Shown: positions 25,606-34,223 of the stretch, piece after piece | Layout: each line of letters starts with the position of its first letter | How positions within the stretch are numbered: position 1 is the first letter of the stretch | Assembly: GCA_027484825.1 (NCBI GenBank) | Contig: JAIXSE010000018.1 | Location: 270,428-334,427, forward strand | DNA: 64,000 nucleotides | DNA from: Rubrivivax sp. | GTDB lineage: Bacteria; Pseudomonadota; Gammaproteobacteria; Burkholderiales; Burkholderiaceae_C | Direction: 5' to 3' | Position numbers and translations under genes: made by a program | Notes under the pieces: model-generated | What the model was told of the DNA's origin: nothing | Database searches by the model: none | What the model saw: only the letters and a program-made list of their open reading frames with translations

Positions 25606-26358
25606 TCAGAGCGTCGGCCGCCAGCGCGCCCGCAGGTCGTCCAGCACCGGCACCAGGGCCAGTGTGGCCAGCACCACGGCCAGAGGCACCGTCGACACAT
25701 AGCCCAGGCGCTGAAAACCGAATGCACCGACGACGCCGCCCCCGAGGAAACACATCAGCAGGCCCGAGAGCAGCTTGAGCCGGTCCTGGTTGGCCCGCAC
25801 CGGTGGCAGGTCCGTGGCGGGCCGGTTGAGGTAGACCATCTTGCCGAGCTCGATGCCCATGTCGGTGACGATGCCCGTCATGTGCGTGGTGCGGATGACG
25901 GCATTGGAGACCTTGGTGATGACGGCATTCTGCAGGCCCATGATGAAGCACAGCAGCACCACGGTGAGCGGAACGAAGAGGGCTTCGTTGTGCGCCAGTT
26001 GCGCGCCCATCAGCCCGAAGACCAGGATGAGCAGCGCCTCCAGCAGCAGGGCCGTGGCGTATTCACTGCGCAGCCGTCGGCGCCGTGCCCAGTTGACCAG
26101 CACCGCGCAGGTCATGGCGCCCAGCAGGAAAGACAGCACGCCGGCGATGGCGTCGACCACCAGGGCCCAGTCGCCCAGCACCAGGTTGTCCGCCATGGAC
26201 GACACCGCCCCGGTCACGTGGGAGGTGTATTGCCGCACCGCCAAGAAGCCCCCCGCATTCAGTGCGCCCGCCACGGTGGCCAGCAGCAAACCCAGATGAC
26301 GGTCCGCTCGCTGGGAGCGCTCCGGTCCGGTCAGTTGGCGGGCGAAGGCGATGGGCAT
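25606..26358 (-). CDS. DUF1275 (YoaK-family) membrane protein
   Basis: The 250-residue protein has about six hydrophobic segments and the DUF1275 hallmarks: AGALNAGGFLAVRQYTSHVTGAVS near the N-terminus and GLQNAVITKVSNAVIRTTHMTGIVTDMG in the middle. YoaK-family proteins are inner-membrane proteins of unknown function. It is a single gene with 124 bases to the next gene downstream and about 200 to the divergent hipBA operon upstream. Confidence 0.85.
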   Translation of the reverse strand: MPIAFARQLTGPERSQRADRHLGLLLATVAGALNAGGFLAVRQYTSHVTGAVSSMADNLVLGDWALVVDAIAGVLSFLLGAMTCAVLVNWARRRRLRSEYATALLLEALLILVFGLMGAQLAHNEALFVPLTVVLLCFIMGLQNAVITKVSNAVIRTTHMTGIVTDMGIELGKMVYLNRPATDLPPVRANQDRLKLLSGLLMCFLGGGVVGAFGFQRLGYVSTVPLAVVLATLALVPVLDDLRARWRPTL

Positions 26359-26446
26359 TCGGGTCAGTGGTCAGCAAGCGGTGGCGTGTGTGGGGCCAAG
26401 GATAACGCCCGCCAGCGGCACCCCATAGCGCATCGAGCCCGGCAAG

Positions 26447-26537
26447 GTCTACCAAAGCAGAATGCATACACGATATTCTGCTTTAGTAGACATTTCTGAG
26501 ATGACATTCGCCTCCAAAATGGTCTACTAGAGTAGAC
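26447..26537 (+). promoter_or_regulatory. hipBA operator region with repeated GTCTAC half-sites
   Basis: Half-sites GTCTAC or its complement occur at 26447, 26486, 26522 and 26532, the last two forming the perfect palindrome GTCTAC-TAGA-GTAGAC. A separate inverted repeat, AAGCAGAAT (26455-26463) with ATTCTGCTT (26475-26483), lies between them. The stretch is much more AT-rich than its surroundings and ends about 30 bases before hipB. It is the probable promoter and the binding region for HipB or HipBA, as in other type II toxin-antitoxin operons. Confidence 0.7.
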
Positions 26538-26566
26538 TAATCACACGTTGTTCTAGTAAATCAGAC

Positions 26567-26878
26567 ATGAACTCCATCACCGACGTCTCCAGCGAGCTGC
26601 GTCGGCAGCTCAAACGCAGCGGCCGCACCGGTCAATCCGTCCGGGAAGCGGCCGGCCTTTCGCGGCAGACCTTCGCCAACGTCATGAGGGGCGAGAGCGA
26701 CTTCAAGCTCAGCACGCTGCTCGCCGTGGCCGACCGGCTGGGGCTGGAACTGCTGCTGCTGCCCAAGGGCGCCTCCCGCGGTCTGGCCGCCGACCCTGCC
26801 CCTCCGGTCGTCGAGACGCTGGTGGACGCGGCCCGGCAACGCGCCGCCGGTGACCCGCCAGCACCCCGCAACTCATGA
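26567..26878 (+). CDS. hipB: HipB-type antitoxin, XRE family
   Basis: The 103-residue protein has a Cro/CI-type helix-turn-helix (GQSVREAAGLSRQTFANVMRGESDFKLSTLLAVADRLGLEL split over residues 23-63) followed by a Pro/Ala-rich flexible tail. It would neutralise HipA and repress the operon by binding the palindromes upstream. It overlaps hipA by four bases (ATGA), so translation is coupled. The tail of about 35 residues probably wraps around the toxin, an inference from the family. Confidence 0.88.
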   Translation: MNSITDVSSELRRQLKRSGRTGQSVREAAGLSRQTFANVMRGESDFKLSTLLAVADRLGLELLLLPKGASRGLAADPAPPVVETLVDAARQRAAGDPPAPRNS

Positions 26879-28272
26879 ACGTCAAAGGCTTGACCGTCCT
26901 GCTGGGGGAGCGCCGTGTGGGTGTGCTGTTCCAGTACCCGCTCTCGCATGACCACACGGTGCATCGCTTCGTGGCGGATGAGGACTTCCTGAACGACCCG
27001 CAGCAACCCACGCTGTCCCTGTCCTTCCGGGCGCGCGACCCGCAGGCCCAGGCAGCGTTCTGGAAGGCGATCACCTCGGGGCCACTCAATGGCGGTTTGT
27101 CCAAGGATGCGCAGCGCGGCTGGCTGCTGCCGGCCTTCTTCCAGAACCTGTTGCCGGAAGGGCCCCTGCGCACCCGCATTGCCGACATGCGGGGCTGCAG
27201 CCCGAATGATCATTTCGAACTGCTGGCGGCCACCGGCAAAGACCTGCCGGGCGACGTGCACGCCATGCCCGCCACGCTGGACCGCAGCGAGCTCGAACGC
27301 CTGATCACCCAGAACAATGACGCCCTGGAAATGTCGGTGGTGGCCGCGCCGATGGACGACGCCATCTCCGTCTCCGGCGTGCAGGCCAAGCTGGCCGTGC
27401 TGCGCGACCAGGGCGGCCGTTTTGTGGCCCGGACCAAACTGGCGGACGACACCGGGGTACGGCATGTGATTGCCAAGCTGCCGGTCGCGGAATTTCCGCA
27501 ACTGCCGGAGCTGGAAGACCTGTCCCTGCGGCTGGCCCGGGCGGCCGGCGTGCAGGTGGTGGACGCGGAGCTGGTGCCGCTGGACCTGCTGGCGGCGGAG
27601 CATCACTACGACCTGGGCGACGTCAACGGGCGCACCCGCTTCCTGGCCGTCTACCGTTACGACCGCGATGCCGACACCCCCACCCAGCGCATCCACTGCG
27701 AAGACTTTGCCCAGATCCTGAGCGTGCAGCCGGAGGACAAATACACCCTGGACTACCTGACCGTGGCGGCGGTGATGATGACGGTACCGAGCCTGGGCGA
27801 GCCGGCGGTGCATGAACTGCTGCGCCGCATCCTGGTCAGCGACCTGATGGGCAATCCGGACATGCACCTCAAGAACATCGGGGTGCGCTACACCGACGTG
27901 CAGGCGCCGGACCTGCCGCCCGCCTACGACCTGGTGGCCTATGCGGCCTATCCGATCGGCGCCAGGGGCAGGGCCTTGGCGCTGATGCCGTCGGCGCCGG
28001 GTCCGGATGGTTCCTCGCGACGCAGCCGAGCCGCCGGCGCCACGACCGATCCACGGGCGCCGCTGGGGCCGGTGGTGGTGCGCGAGTTCTGCGCCCGTCT
28101 GGGCCTGCCGGAAAAGCCGGCCTGGACGGCGCTGCGGCGCTGCGCACAACGGGCCTTCGACCTGTGGCCGGCACTCATCCGGGAGGCCGACATCACCGAC
28201 AAGATGAAGGAGCGGCTGCTGGCCCGCCTGGCGACTTATGCGCCCGCAGGCAAGGCCGGCCAGGCCGCTTGA
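26875..28272 (+). CDS. hipA: HipA-type serine/threonine kinase toxin
   Basis: The 465-residue protein is a full-length HipA kinase. It has the N-terminal HipA domain (TLSLSFRARD, FFQNLLPEGPLRTRIA), the nucleotide loop VSGVQAK (about 166-172), the ATP-binding Lys in IAKLP (201), the catalytic loop GNPDMHLKN with Asp 329, and the metal-binding YDLV with Asp 352. In characterised members the kinase phosphorylates glutamyl-tRNA synthetase or tryptophanyl-tRNA synthetase and slows growth; the target here is unknown. All catalytic residues are intact, so it is probably active. Confidence 0.92.
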   Translation: MNVKGLTVLLGERRVGVLFQYPLSHDHTVHRFVADEDFLNDPQQPTLSLSFRARDPQAQAAFWKAITSGPLNGGLSKDAQRGWLLPAFFQNLLPEGPLRTRIADMRGCSPNDHFELLAATGKDLPGDVHAMPATLDRSELERLITQNNDALEMSVVAAPMDDAISVSGVQAKLAVLRDQGGRFVARTKLADDTGVRHVIAKLPVAEFPQLPELEDLSLRLARAAGVQVVDAELVPLDLLAAEHHYDLGDVNGRTRFLAVYRYDRDADTPTQRIHCEDFAQILSVQPEDKYTLDYLTVAAVMMTVPSLGEPAVHELLRRILVSDLMGNPDMHLKNIGVRYTDVQAPDLPPAYDLVAYAAYPIGARGRALALMPSAPGPDGSSRRSRAAGATTDPRAPLGPVVVREFCARLGLPEKPAWTALRRCAQRAFDLWPALIREADITDKMKERLLARLATYAPAGKAGQAA

Positions 28273-28278
28273 CCATCC

Positions 28279-29562
28279 CTATCGCACCACAAGGGCTGAC
28301 GGCGTTGCGCCGGTGGTCACCGTTCCGACAAAACTCAGCGCGCAGGCCGTGCCGACCGAATAGGCGGTGAGGGTGCCGTCGCCGCTGTTGGTGGCATAGA
28401 CATGCGCGCCGTCGGGGGACACCGCCACCGCGCTGACATTCGCGCTGGCCCCGATGGTAGAAGGGGCCAGGGCCGTCAACAGCCCGTTGGTGACGATGTA
28501 CTGGGAGATCGTGGCGTCGCCGGTGTTGGCGGCATAGGCGCAATTGCCTGCGGGTGTGAGCGCGATCGAGGACGGAGTGGTGCCTGCCACCACGCTGGCC
28601 GGTGAGGCGGCCGTCAACGCGCCGGTGCTGCCGATGGAGAACTGCGCGAGGCGGCCGCTGCCCTTGAGCGTCACGTAGAGCGTCTTGCTGTCCGGGCTCA
28701 CGACCAGCGCCTGCGGCTGAGTGCCGCTGCCGGTGCTGACGGTGGCCGGCGTCAGGGCCGTCAGGGCGCCGTTGCTGCCCACGGAGAACTGCGAGACGGT
28801 GTTGTCGCCCTGGTTGGTCACATAGGCATAACTGCCGCTGGGCGTCACCGCCACGGCCATGGGCGTGCTGCCGGTCGCCACCTTGGCCACGCTCAAGGGA
28901 CTGAGCGTTCCGCTGCTGCTGATGGCGAACTGCGACACCGATTTGTCGGAATAGTTGGTCACATAGACGGTGGCATTGCCCGGACCGACGGTGAGGCCCC
29001 GGCTGTCCGCCACCGCGGTGCTGGTGCCCAGCGCTGTCAGCGCGCCGGTGCCAGACACGCTGAAGGCGCTGACCGTGCCGTTTTCCCGATAGGACGCAAA
29101 CGCAAAACGCCCGTCGGATGTCAGCGCAAGGCCGGCGGGTTGCAAGCTCCCGGTGCTGGTGGTGGCGGTGCTGGTCAGCGCGCCGCTGCTGCCCACGGCA
29201 TATGCGGTCACGTTGGCACTGCCGGTGTTCGCGCTGAGCGCCAGATAGTTGCGGCAGACGGCCGTGACCGACGTGACATCGGCATTGGCGCTGCCGCTGG
29301 CGTTGCTCAGGGCGCAGGTCTGGCCGACCGGCTGGGCGCTGATGCTCACCGCATAGCTGCCACTGACCGGCGTGGTGAAGGCGAAGCTGCTGGCGTTGGC
29401 GGCCACGCTGATCGTCTCGCTGCCGTTCGACAGCACCAGGCCGCTGGTGGTGAGCCCGCTGACGGTGCCCCCGAGGGTGTAGGAACCGTCGCTGCCGCCG
29501 CCACCGCAGCCGGCCAGTGCTGCCGCGGCTGCCAGGGCGGCGAGGGTCAGTGCCGCTCGCAT
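28279..29562 (-). CDS. Beta-propeller lipoprotein (lactonase/YVTN-like)
   Basis: The 427-residue protein starts with a lipoprotein signal peptide ([13 protein letters not shown], lipobox LAGC) followed by a Gly-rich linker. After a short beta-sandwich-like domain (residues about 30-115) come six or more repeats of the kind PxxLAVSPDGxxVYVTNxGDxTVSQFxVxxxGALTAL, typical of seven-bladed lactonase-type propellers. The repeats are quite similar to one another. It probably sits in the outer membrane facing the periplasm. A binding role is as likely as catalysis, since no active-site residues can be assigned. It is convergent with hipA, six bases apart. Confidence 0.82.
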   Translation of the reverse strand: MRAALTLAALAAAAALAGCGGGGSDGSYTLGGTVSGLTTSGLVLSNGSETISVAANASSFAFTTPVSGSYAVSISAQPVGQTCALSNASGSANADVTSVTAVCRNYLALSANTGSANVTAYAVGSSGALTSTATTSTGSLQPAGLALTSDGRFAFASYRENGTVSAFSVSGTGALTALGTSTAVADSRGLTVGPGNATVYVTNYSDKSVSQFAISSSGTLSPLSVAKVATGSTPMAVAVTPSGSYAYVTNQGDNTVSQFSVGSNGALTALTPATVSTGSGTQPQALVVSPDSKTLYVTLKGSGRLAQFSIGSTGALTAASPASVVAGTTPSSIALTPAGNCAYAANTGDATISQYIVTNGLLTALAPSTIGASANVSAVAVSPDGAHVYATNSGDGTLTAYSVGTACALSFVGTVTTGATPSALVVR

Positions 29563-29982
29563 CGCGCTCTGTGTCCGACGCACCGGGCCGCCATGGGGCA
29601 GGGAAAACCGGGCTGACACACGGGCGGAAGCGGTGGATGAGCCGCTGACGCGGGGCCTCGACGTTGAGGCCAACGGGGCCTGGCGGCGAAGTGTCTGGGC
29701 GCAATCAACAGGAAGCATGAGACGGGACCGAAGTGGCAAGTGGAGCGCAGTCTATGCAGCCGCGCGCCCGTTCAAGCCTGCAACTGAGCCATCATTTCAG
29801 CGGGTTTTACATTGCGTCAGCGGGTGTGTCCGCTTCATTGCGGGTTCATTGCCCATATCCCCCACGCGCCGGTAAAACACCTACAGGCAGTGACCGAAAT
29901 GGCTGGCATCAGGGTGCGTAGGGCCCCGATCGGCAAAGCGCGCGGGCCGTCGCATGATGACGCTCAACAGGGAGTCGTCCTC
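29563..29982. other. 420-base intergenic region between divergent genes
   Basis: This gap separates the propeller lipoprotein gene from the divergent receiver gene and must hold both promoters. The octamer TTCATTGC occurs twice at 29834 and 29845, exactly 11 bases apart, and a related ACATTGCG lies at 29808. Such same-face direct repeats may be a regulator site. No RNA gene or further coding region was recognised. Confidence 0.4.
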
Positions 29983-30363
29983 ATGAAAATCGTTCTGGTC
30001 GAAGATTGCGCCATGCTCCGCCGCCTGATGGTGAGCCGCTTGCAAGCCGAGGGCAGCATCACCGTCGTTGGACAGGCCGATTGCGAAAGCGCAGCGGTGG
30101 CCATGGTGGCGCTGAACCAGCCCGATGTGGTGCTGGTGGACCTGTCGCTGTCGGTTGGAACGGGCCTGGGCGTCATCGCTCGCATTCGTGCCGATGGCTT
30201 TCGGGGCAAGATCTTGGTGCTCAGCGCCGAAGACAGCCGGGTCTACGCCCCGCAGGTGATTCACCGTGGCGCCGATGGCTTCTACGACAAGGCCTGCCAA
30301 TTCGAGCAGCTCATCACCGACCTGGGTGGCCTGCTGCACAGCGGTTGGATGGCTGCGGCCTGA
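29983..30363 (+). CDS. Stand-alone receiver-domain protein
   Basis: The 126-residue protein is a single CheY-like receiver without an output domain. The acidic residues follow IVLVED, the phosphoacceptor Asp is in VVLVDLSL, a Ser replaces the usual Thr in ILVLSAED, and the conserved Lys is in GFYDKA. AACAGGGAG precedes the ATG as a ribosome site. No kinase is next to it, so its partner is unknown; it could act in a phosphorelay or by protein contact. It is followed by gamma-glutamyltransferase after 125 bases. Confidence 0.85.
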   Translation: MKIVLVEDCAMLRRLMVSRLQAEGSITVVGQADCESAAVAMVALNQPDVVLVDLSLSVGTGLGVIARIRADGFRGKILVLSAEDSRVYAPQVIHRGADGFYDKACQFEQLITDLGGLLHSGWMAAA

Positions 30364-30488
30364 AACGGCGCGAGGCGTCCGTTGCGCGCCCTGCGCCCCT
30401 CGCGTCCCCGGAAAGACTCACGCCCGCGCCAGCGCAGCGAGGGGAATGGCCAATAATCCCCTGCACCCATCCCCCTCTGGAGACGTTG

Positions 30489-32204
30489 ATGCGTGTGCGC
30501 TTGATGCTGGCAGGGCTGACCCTGTCCTTCGCCCCTTTGACCCAGGCCGCGTCGGTCGCCCCGGTCGCCGCAGAAAACGGCATGGTGGTCACGGCCCAGC
30601 ATCTGGCCAGCCAGGTGGGCGTGGACGTGCTCAAGCGCGGCGGCAATGCGGTCGACGCCGCGGTCGCCGTCGGATATGCACTGGCCGTCGTCTATCCGGC
30701 CGCTGGCAACCTCGGCGGGGGCGGTTTCATGACCGTTCAGCTGGCCGATGGCCGTAAAACCTTCCTGGACTTCCGGGAGAAAGCGCCGCTGGCCGCCACC
30801 GCCGGTATGTATCTCGACGCCAACGGCAAGGTCATCCCCGGCTTGAGCACCCATGGCCATCTGGCCGTCGGCGTGCCCGGCACCGTCTCCGGCCTTGAAT
30901 ACGCCCGTACCCGTTACGGCAGCATGAAGCGGCAGGCGCTGGTGGCGCCGGCGATCCGGCTCGCGGAGAAGGGCTTCGCGCTGGACCAGGGCGACATCGA
31001 GATGCTGCACACCGCCACCGCCGACTTCCGCAAGGACCCGGCCTCGGGCGCGATCTTCCTGCGCAAGACCGGCGAGCCCTACCAGGTCGGTGACACGCTG
31101 GTGCAGAAGGACCTCGCACGCACCCTCAAGGCGGTGAGCGACAAGGGCACATCCGGCTTCTATCAAGGCAGCGTCGGCGCGGCCCTCGTGCAGTCCAGCC
31201 GCACCGGTGGCGGCATCCTGACCCAGGCCGACCTGGATCAATACAGCACCCGCGAGCTGGCCCCGGTCGAATGCGACTACCGCGGCTACCACGTGGTCTC
31301 CGCACCGCCGCCCAGCAGCGGCGGCGTGATCATCTGCGAGATGCTCAACATCCTGGAGGGGTATCCGCTCAAGGAGCTGGGCTTCCGATCGGCGCAGTCG
31401 GTGCACTACCAGATAGAGGCCATGCGCCATGCCTATGCCGACCGCAACAGTTATCTGGGCGATCCGGACTTCGTGAAGAATCCCATCGCGCGCCTGACTG
31501 ACAAGGCCTACGCCGCCCGCATCCGTGCCGTCATCCAGCCCGACAAGGCCGGCATCTCCCAGGACATCAAGCCCGGCGTCGAGCCGCATGAAGGCAGCAA
31601 CACCACCCACTATTCGATTGCGGACCGCTGGGGCAATGCGGTGTCCGTGACCTACACCCTCAACGACTGGTTCGGTGCCAAGGTCACCGCCGCTGGCACC
31701 GGCGTGCTGCTGAACAACGAGATGGACGACTTCACCGCCAAGCCGGGCGTGCCCAACATGTACGGGCTGGTGCAGGGCGAGGCCAATGCCATCGCACCGG
31801 GCAAGCGTCCGCTGTCCTCGATGAGCCCGACCATCGTCAGCAAGGACGGCCAGCCGGTGATGGTGGTCGGCACACCCGGCGGCAGCCGCATCATCACCGC
31901 GGTGCTGCACACGCTGCTCAATGTGATCGACTACGGCATGACGGTGCAGGAAGCGGTCGACGCGCCCCGGTTCCACCAGCAGTGGCTGCCGGACGTGACC
32001 AACGTCGAGCCGTTTGGCTTGTCGCCGGATACCCAGGCGCTGCTGGTGGCCAAGGGCCAGAAACTGGGACCGCCGCAGCCGGCCAATCATGTGGTGGCCA
32101 TTCTGATCGGCGCGCCCACCCTGGGCGGCGCGCCGGTGGGCAAGAACCGCTTCTACGGCGCGAACGACCCACGCCGCAATACCGGCCTGGCGCTCGGCTA
32201 CTGA
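30489..32204 (+). CDS. ggt: Gamma-glutamyltransferase
   Basis: The 571-residue periplasmic enzyme has a signal peptide (MRVRLMLAGLTLSFAPLTQA) and is a Ntn hydrolase that transfers or hydrolyses the gamma-glutamyl group of glutathione. It matures by self-cleavage before the Thr nucleophile in SNTTHYSIAD. Substrate-binding segments RGGNAVDAAVAVGYALAVV, NLGGGGFMTV and RPLSSMSPTIV are intact, as is the GTPGGSRI oxyanion stretch. Its stop codon abuts that of the convergent AraC gene. Confidence 0.95.
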   Translation: MRVRLMLAGLTLSFAPLTQAASVAPVAAENGMVVTAQHLASQVGVDVLKRGGNAVDAAVAVGYALAVVYPAAGNLGGGGFMTVQLADGRKTFLDFREKAPLAATAGMYLDANGKVIPGLSTHGHLAVGVPGTVSGLEYARTRYGSMKRQALVAPAIRLAEKGFALDQGDIEMLHTATADFRKDPASGAIFLRKTGEPYQVGDTLVQKDLARTLKAVSDKGTSGFYQGSVGAALVQSSRTGGGILTQADLDQYSTRELAPVECDYRGYHVVSAPPPSSGGVIICEMLNILEGYPLKELGFRSAQSVHYQIEAMRHAYADRNSYLGDPDFVKNPIARLTDKAYAARIRAVIQPDKAGISQDIKPGVEPHEGSNTTHYSIADRWGNAVSVTYTLNDWFGAKVTAAGTGVLLNNEMDDFTAKPGVPNMYGLVQGEANAIAPGKRPLSSMSPTIVSKDGQPVMVVGTPGGSRIITAVLHTLLNVIDYGMTVQEAVDAPRFHQQWLPDVTNVEPFGLSPDTQALLVAKGQKLGPPQPANHVVAILIGAPTLGGAPVGKNRFYGANDPRRNTGLALGY

Positions 32205-33116
32205 TCAATCCCCCGGGCTGCTGTCCCACCGCCTGGCGAGCGACCCCGCCAGGCTGACCTGCTGCCGCCACGCCAGATCCAGGTTGCCCTTCGGGGCCGC
32301 CAGGCGTCCGCCAAAGAAGGCCGAGGGGCACATGCCATAGCAGCGCTGCCAGACCTTGGCCAGATGCGCGGAGTCCGCAAAGCCGCACAGCTGCGCGATA
32401 TCGGTCAAGGGCCGACTGCTGCCGAGAAACATCGCGGCGCGCCGGATCTTCTCGGCCAGCGCGTATTGCCGCACCGTCAGCCCCAGCGCCGACACAAACA
32501 GCTGCGACGCACGCCGCGCGGGCATGCCCACCCGGCGACTCAGCACCCCCAGATCGGACGCAGGATCCATCCGCACCGCCGCCATCATCTGCAGCACCGG
32601 CGGCGAGACCGGCACTTCCGGCCCGATGCTGTCCGCCACGTCCGCCACATGCAGGCAGACGGCCGCGCGCAGCTGCGATCCGGTCAGGCGCTGGTCCGCA
32701 AAGCCCTGCACGCAACCCAGCAGGCCGGCGAAACGCACGCTGTCCAGCTCGGTGACGGTGGCCTCCGGCCCCTGCCGGCTGAAGGTGTTGTAGCGCGGGT
32801 GGGACGGCTCCAGATCGATCAGCGCCACCGGCTCGCGTCCGGTGTCCACCGCCCGTTTGAGGAAGGGGCGTATGGCCAGCAGCCGCCCGCGCCATCGCTG
32901 GTCGCCCACCGTGATGGTGAGCGGCTCCGGGCCGATGGCGCAGGCCAGGGTCACGGAATGCCGACACACATCCGCCTGGATGTTGGGGCCGGCATAGATG
33001 AAGCTGTCTCCCAGCAGCCCCAGGCGGGGCGTCGCCAATGTCTTGTGCATCGTGGCGGCATGCTCCGGCACGCCGCCGGGCCCGTCAAGGCGGAACCCTG
33101 TTGCCCGCGGTGTCAT
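32205..33116 (-). CDS. AraC-family regulator next to the polyesterase genes
   Basis: The 303-residue protein has a C-terminal AraC/XylS double helix-turn-helix (LSRRVGMPARRASQLFVSALGLTV and DIAQLCGFADSAHLAKVWQR, about residues 190-270). The N-terminal half is a divergent ligand-binding region without a recognised fold. It lies 32 bases downstream of the PETase-like gene at 33149 and reads the same way, so it may be co-transcribed with it and could control the cluster. The first ATG is at 33116; a second ATG 23 codons later is a possible start. Confidence 0.85.
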   Translation of the reverse strand: MTPRATGFRLDGPGGVPEHAATMHKTLATPRLGLLGDSFIYAGPNIQADVCRHSVTLACAIGPEPLTITVGDQRWRGRLLAIRPFLKRAVDTGREPVALIDLEPSHPRYNTFSRQGPEATVTELDSVRFAGLLGCVQGFADQRLTGSQLRAAVCLHVADVADSIGPEVPVSPPVLQMMAAVRMDPASDLGVLSRRVGMPARRASQLFVSALGLTVRQYALAEKIRRAAMFLGSSRPLTDIAQLCGFADSAHLAKVWQRCYGMCPSAFFGGRLAAPKGNLDLAWRQQVSLAGSLARRWDSSPGD

Positions 33117-33148
33117 CAAGATGCCACCGCGGGCCGGGCCAATGCGCC

Positions 33149-34018
33149 TCAGTAGGGGCAGTTCTGGCTGTAACGATCAAACACCAGGGCGGTGGCGTAC
33201 GCGTTGTGCTCCGCGCCGCACAGGAAGCTCGAATACCGCGTGTCCCCGTCCACAAAGCGCTTCATCCAGGTCACGCCATAGCGCCCGATCGGGGTGTTGG
33301 TGGTGTTGGGCGTGAAGTGGGTGGCGAGGTTCAGTTCGGCATAGGCCTTTCGGACCGAGCTGGGCAAGCTCGCATAGAAGGGCCTCGCATGCACTGCTGC
33401 CGGGGCAACGGTGTCACCGTCGGCGCCCACGATCAGCGTCGGCACCTGCACATCGCTGAAGTTGGTGGTGAGGTTCCAGGGCGTCAGTGGCAGGGCCGCC
33501 TTGAGGCTGGGATTGTTCTCCGCCGCGATCAAGGCACCACCGCCGCCCATCGAATGCCCGGCCACCGCGCGCCGGTTCGGATCGACCCGGCTGCGCACCG
33601 TGCTGCTCGCACTGTTCACCACATGATTGAGCGCCGCCATCAGCTGGGTGGCGCGGCTGGCGGGCTGGTCCAGCGTGGTGAGTGTGTTGATGGTGACCAC
33701 GACGAATCCATGCGTGGCCAGCCGTCGGCCCAGCCAGGCGATGCTGGACTCGGTGGCGGTGAAGCCGGGGCTCATCGCCACCACGCCATATTGGCCGGCT
33801 GTTGTGGGGTAGTAGATGGTGCCGCCGCCAAACCCCACCGGCGCCAGCACCGACGTGCTGCTCACGGCAAAGGGGCCGGCGGTCGCATTGAGCCCGGCAG
33901 AGGTGGGGTCCGGGCCGGTCTGCTGGGCGCTGGCGGGAAGGGCCAAGCCGATGAGGGCCGCAGCAGCCGCCAGGGCGGCGACGCGCGTCTGACGACGCAA
34001 GCTCGAGGTGAGGGTCAT
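33149..34018 (-). CDS. PETase/cutinase-like polyester hydrolase 1
   Basis: The 289-residue secreted alpha/beta hydrolase has a signal peptide (cut near ASAQ-Q) and aligns along its length with bacterial PET hydrolases. The triad is Ser156 in GHSMGG, Asp202 in GADGD and His234 in LATHF. Relative to the Ideonella PETase numbering that I recall, it has His at position 159, Phe at 238, His at 214 and Phe at 218, keeps the Trp in TPWN, and lacks the active-site disulfide, all as in type I (cutinase-like) enzymes. The C-terminal disulfide Cys267-Cys287 is kept. It probably cleaves cutin-like or synthetic polyesters. A conserved promoter block precedes it. Confidence 0.88.
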   Translation of the reverse strand: MTLTSSLRRQTRVAALAAAAALIGLALPASAQQTGPDPTSAGLNATAGPFAVSSTSVLAPVGFGGGTIYYPTTAGQYGVVAMSPGFTATESSIAWLGRRLATHGFVVVTINTLTTLDQPASRATQLMAALNHVVNSASSTVRSRVDPNRRAVAGHSMGGGGALIAAENNPSLKAALPLTPWNLTTNFSDVQVPTLIVGADGDTVAPAAVHARPFYASLPSSVRKAYAELNLATHFTPNTTNTPIGRYGVTWMKRFVDGDTRYSSFLCGAEHNAYATALVFDRYSQNCPY

Positions 34019-34107
34019 GATGTCTCCCTGTGATGTCACGTTGGACGATGCCGCGTGTCATCGGTGCAGGCGGGAAACGCCTGACCCCGTTGCGCTGCGG
34101 CCCGGCC

Positions 34108-34180
34108 AGTCTAGGAATCCCGTCCCGGGATGCCTTGTATTGGGAGACCCCCGTGCCCCCTAGCTCCGATCGGGACAAAC
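34108..34180 (-). promoter_or_regulatory. Conserved promoter block of polyester hydrolase 1
   Basis: Read on the minus strand, this block has CTAGGGGG (34163-34156), CCCAATACAAGGCAT (34144-34130), and AAGGCA-N17-TAGACT (34136-34108). The last fits a sigma-70 promoter with a poor -35 and a fair -10, so an activator would be needed. The same elements at nearly the same spacing precede hydrolase 2. The predicted transcript starts about 80 bases before the gene. Confidence 0.65.
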
Positions 34181-34223
34181 CCCCCGTGCCTGCGGAGGCC
34201 GGCACGGGAGGCCTCTGTCGCCG

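Noticed and set aside
26632..28149. Minus-strand open frame of 505 codons across hipBA
   Set aside because: HipB and HipA are intact on the other strand with all catalytic residues; the antisense frame has no recognisable domain.
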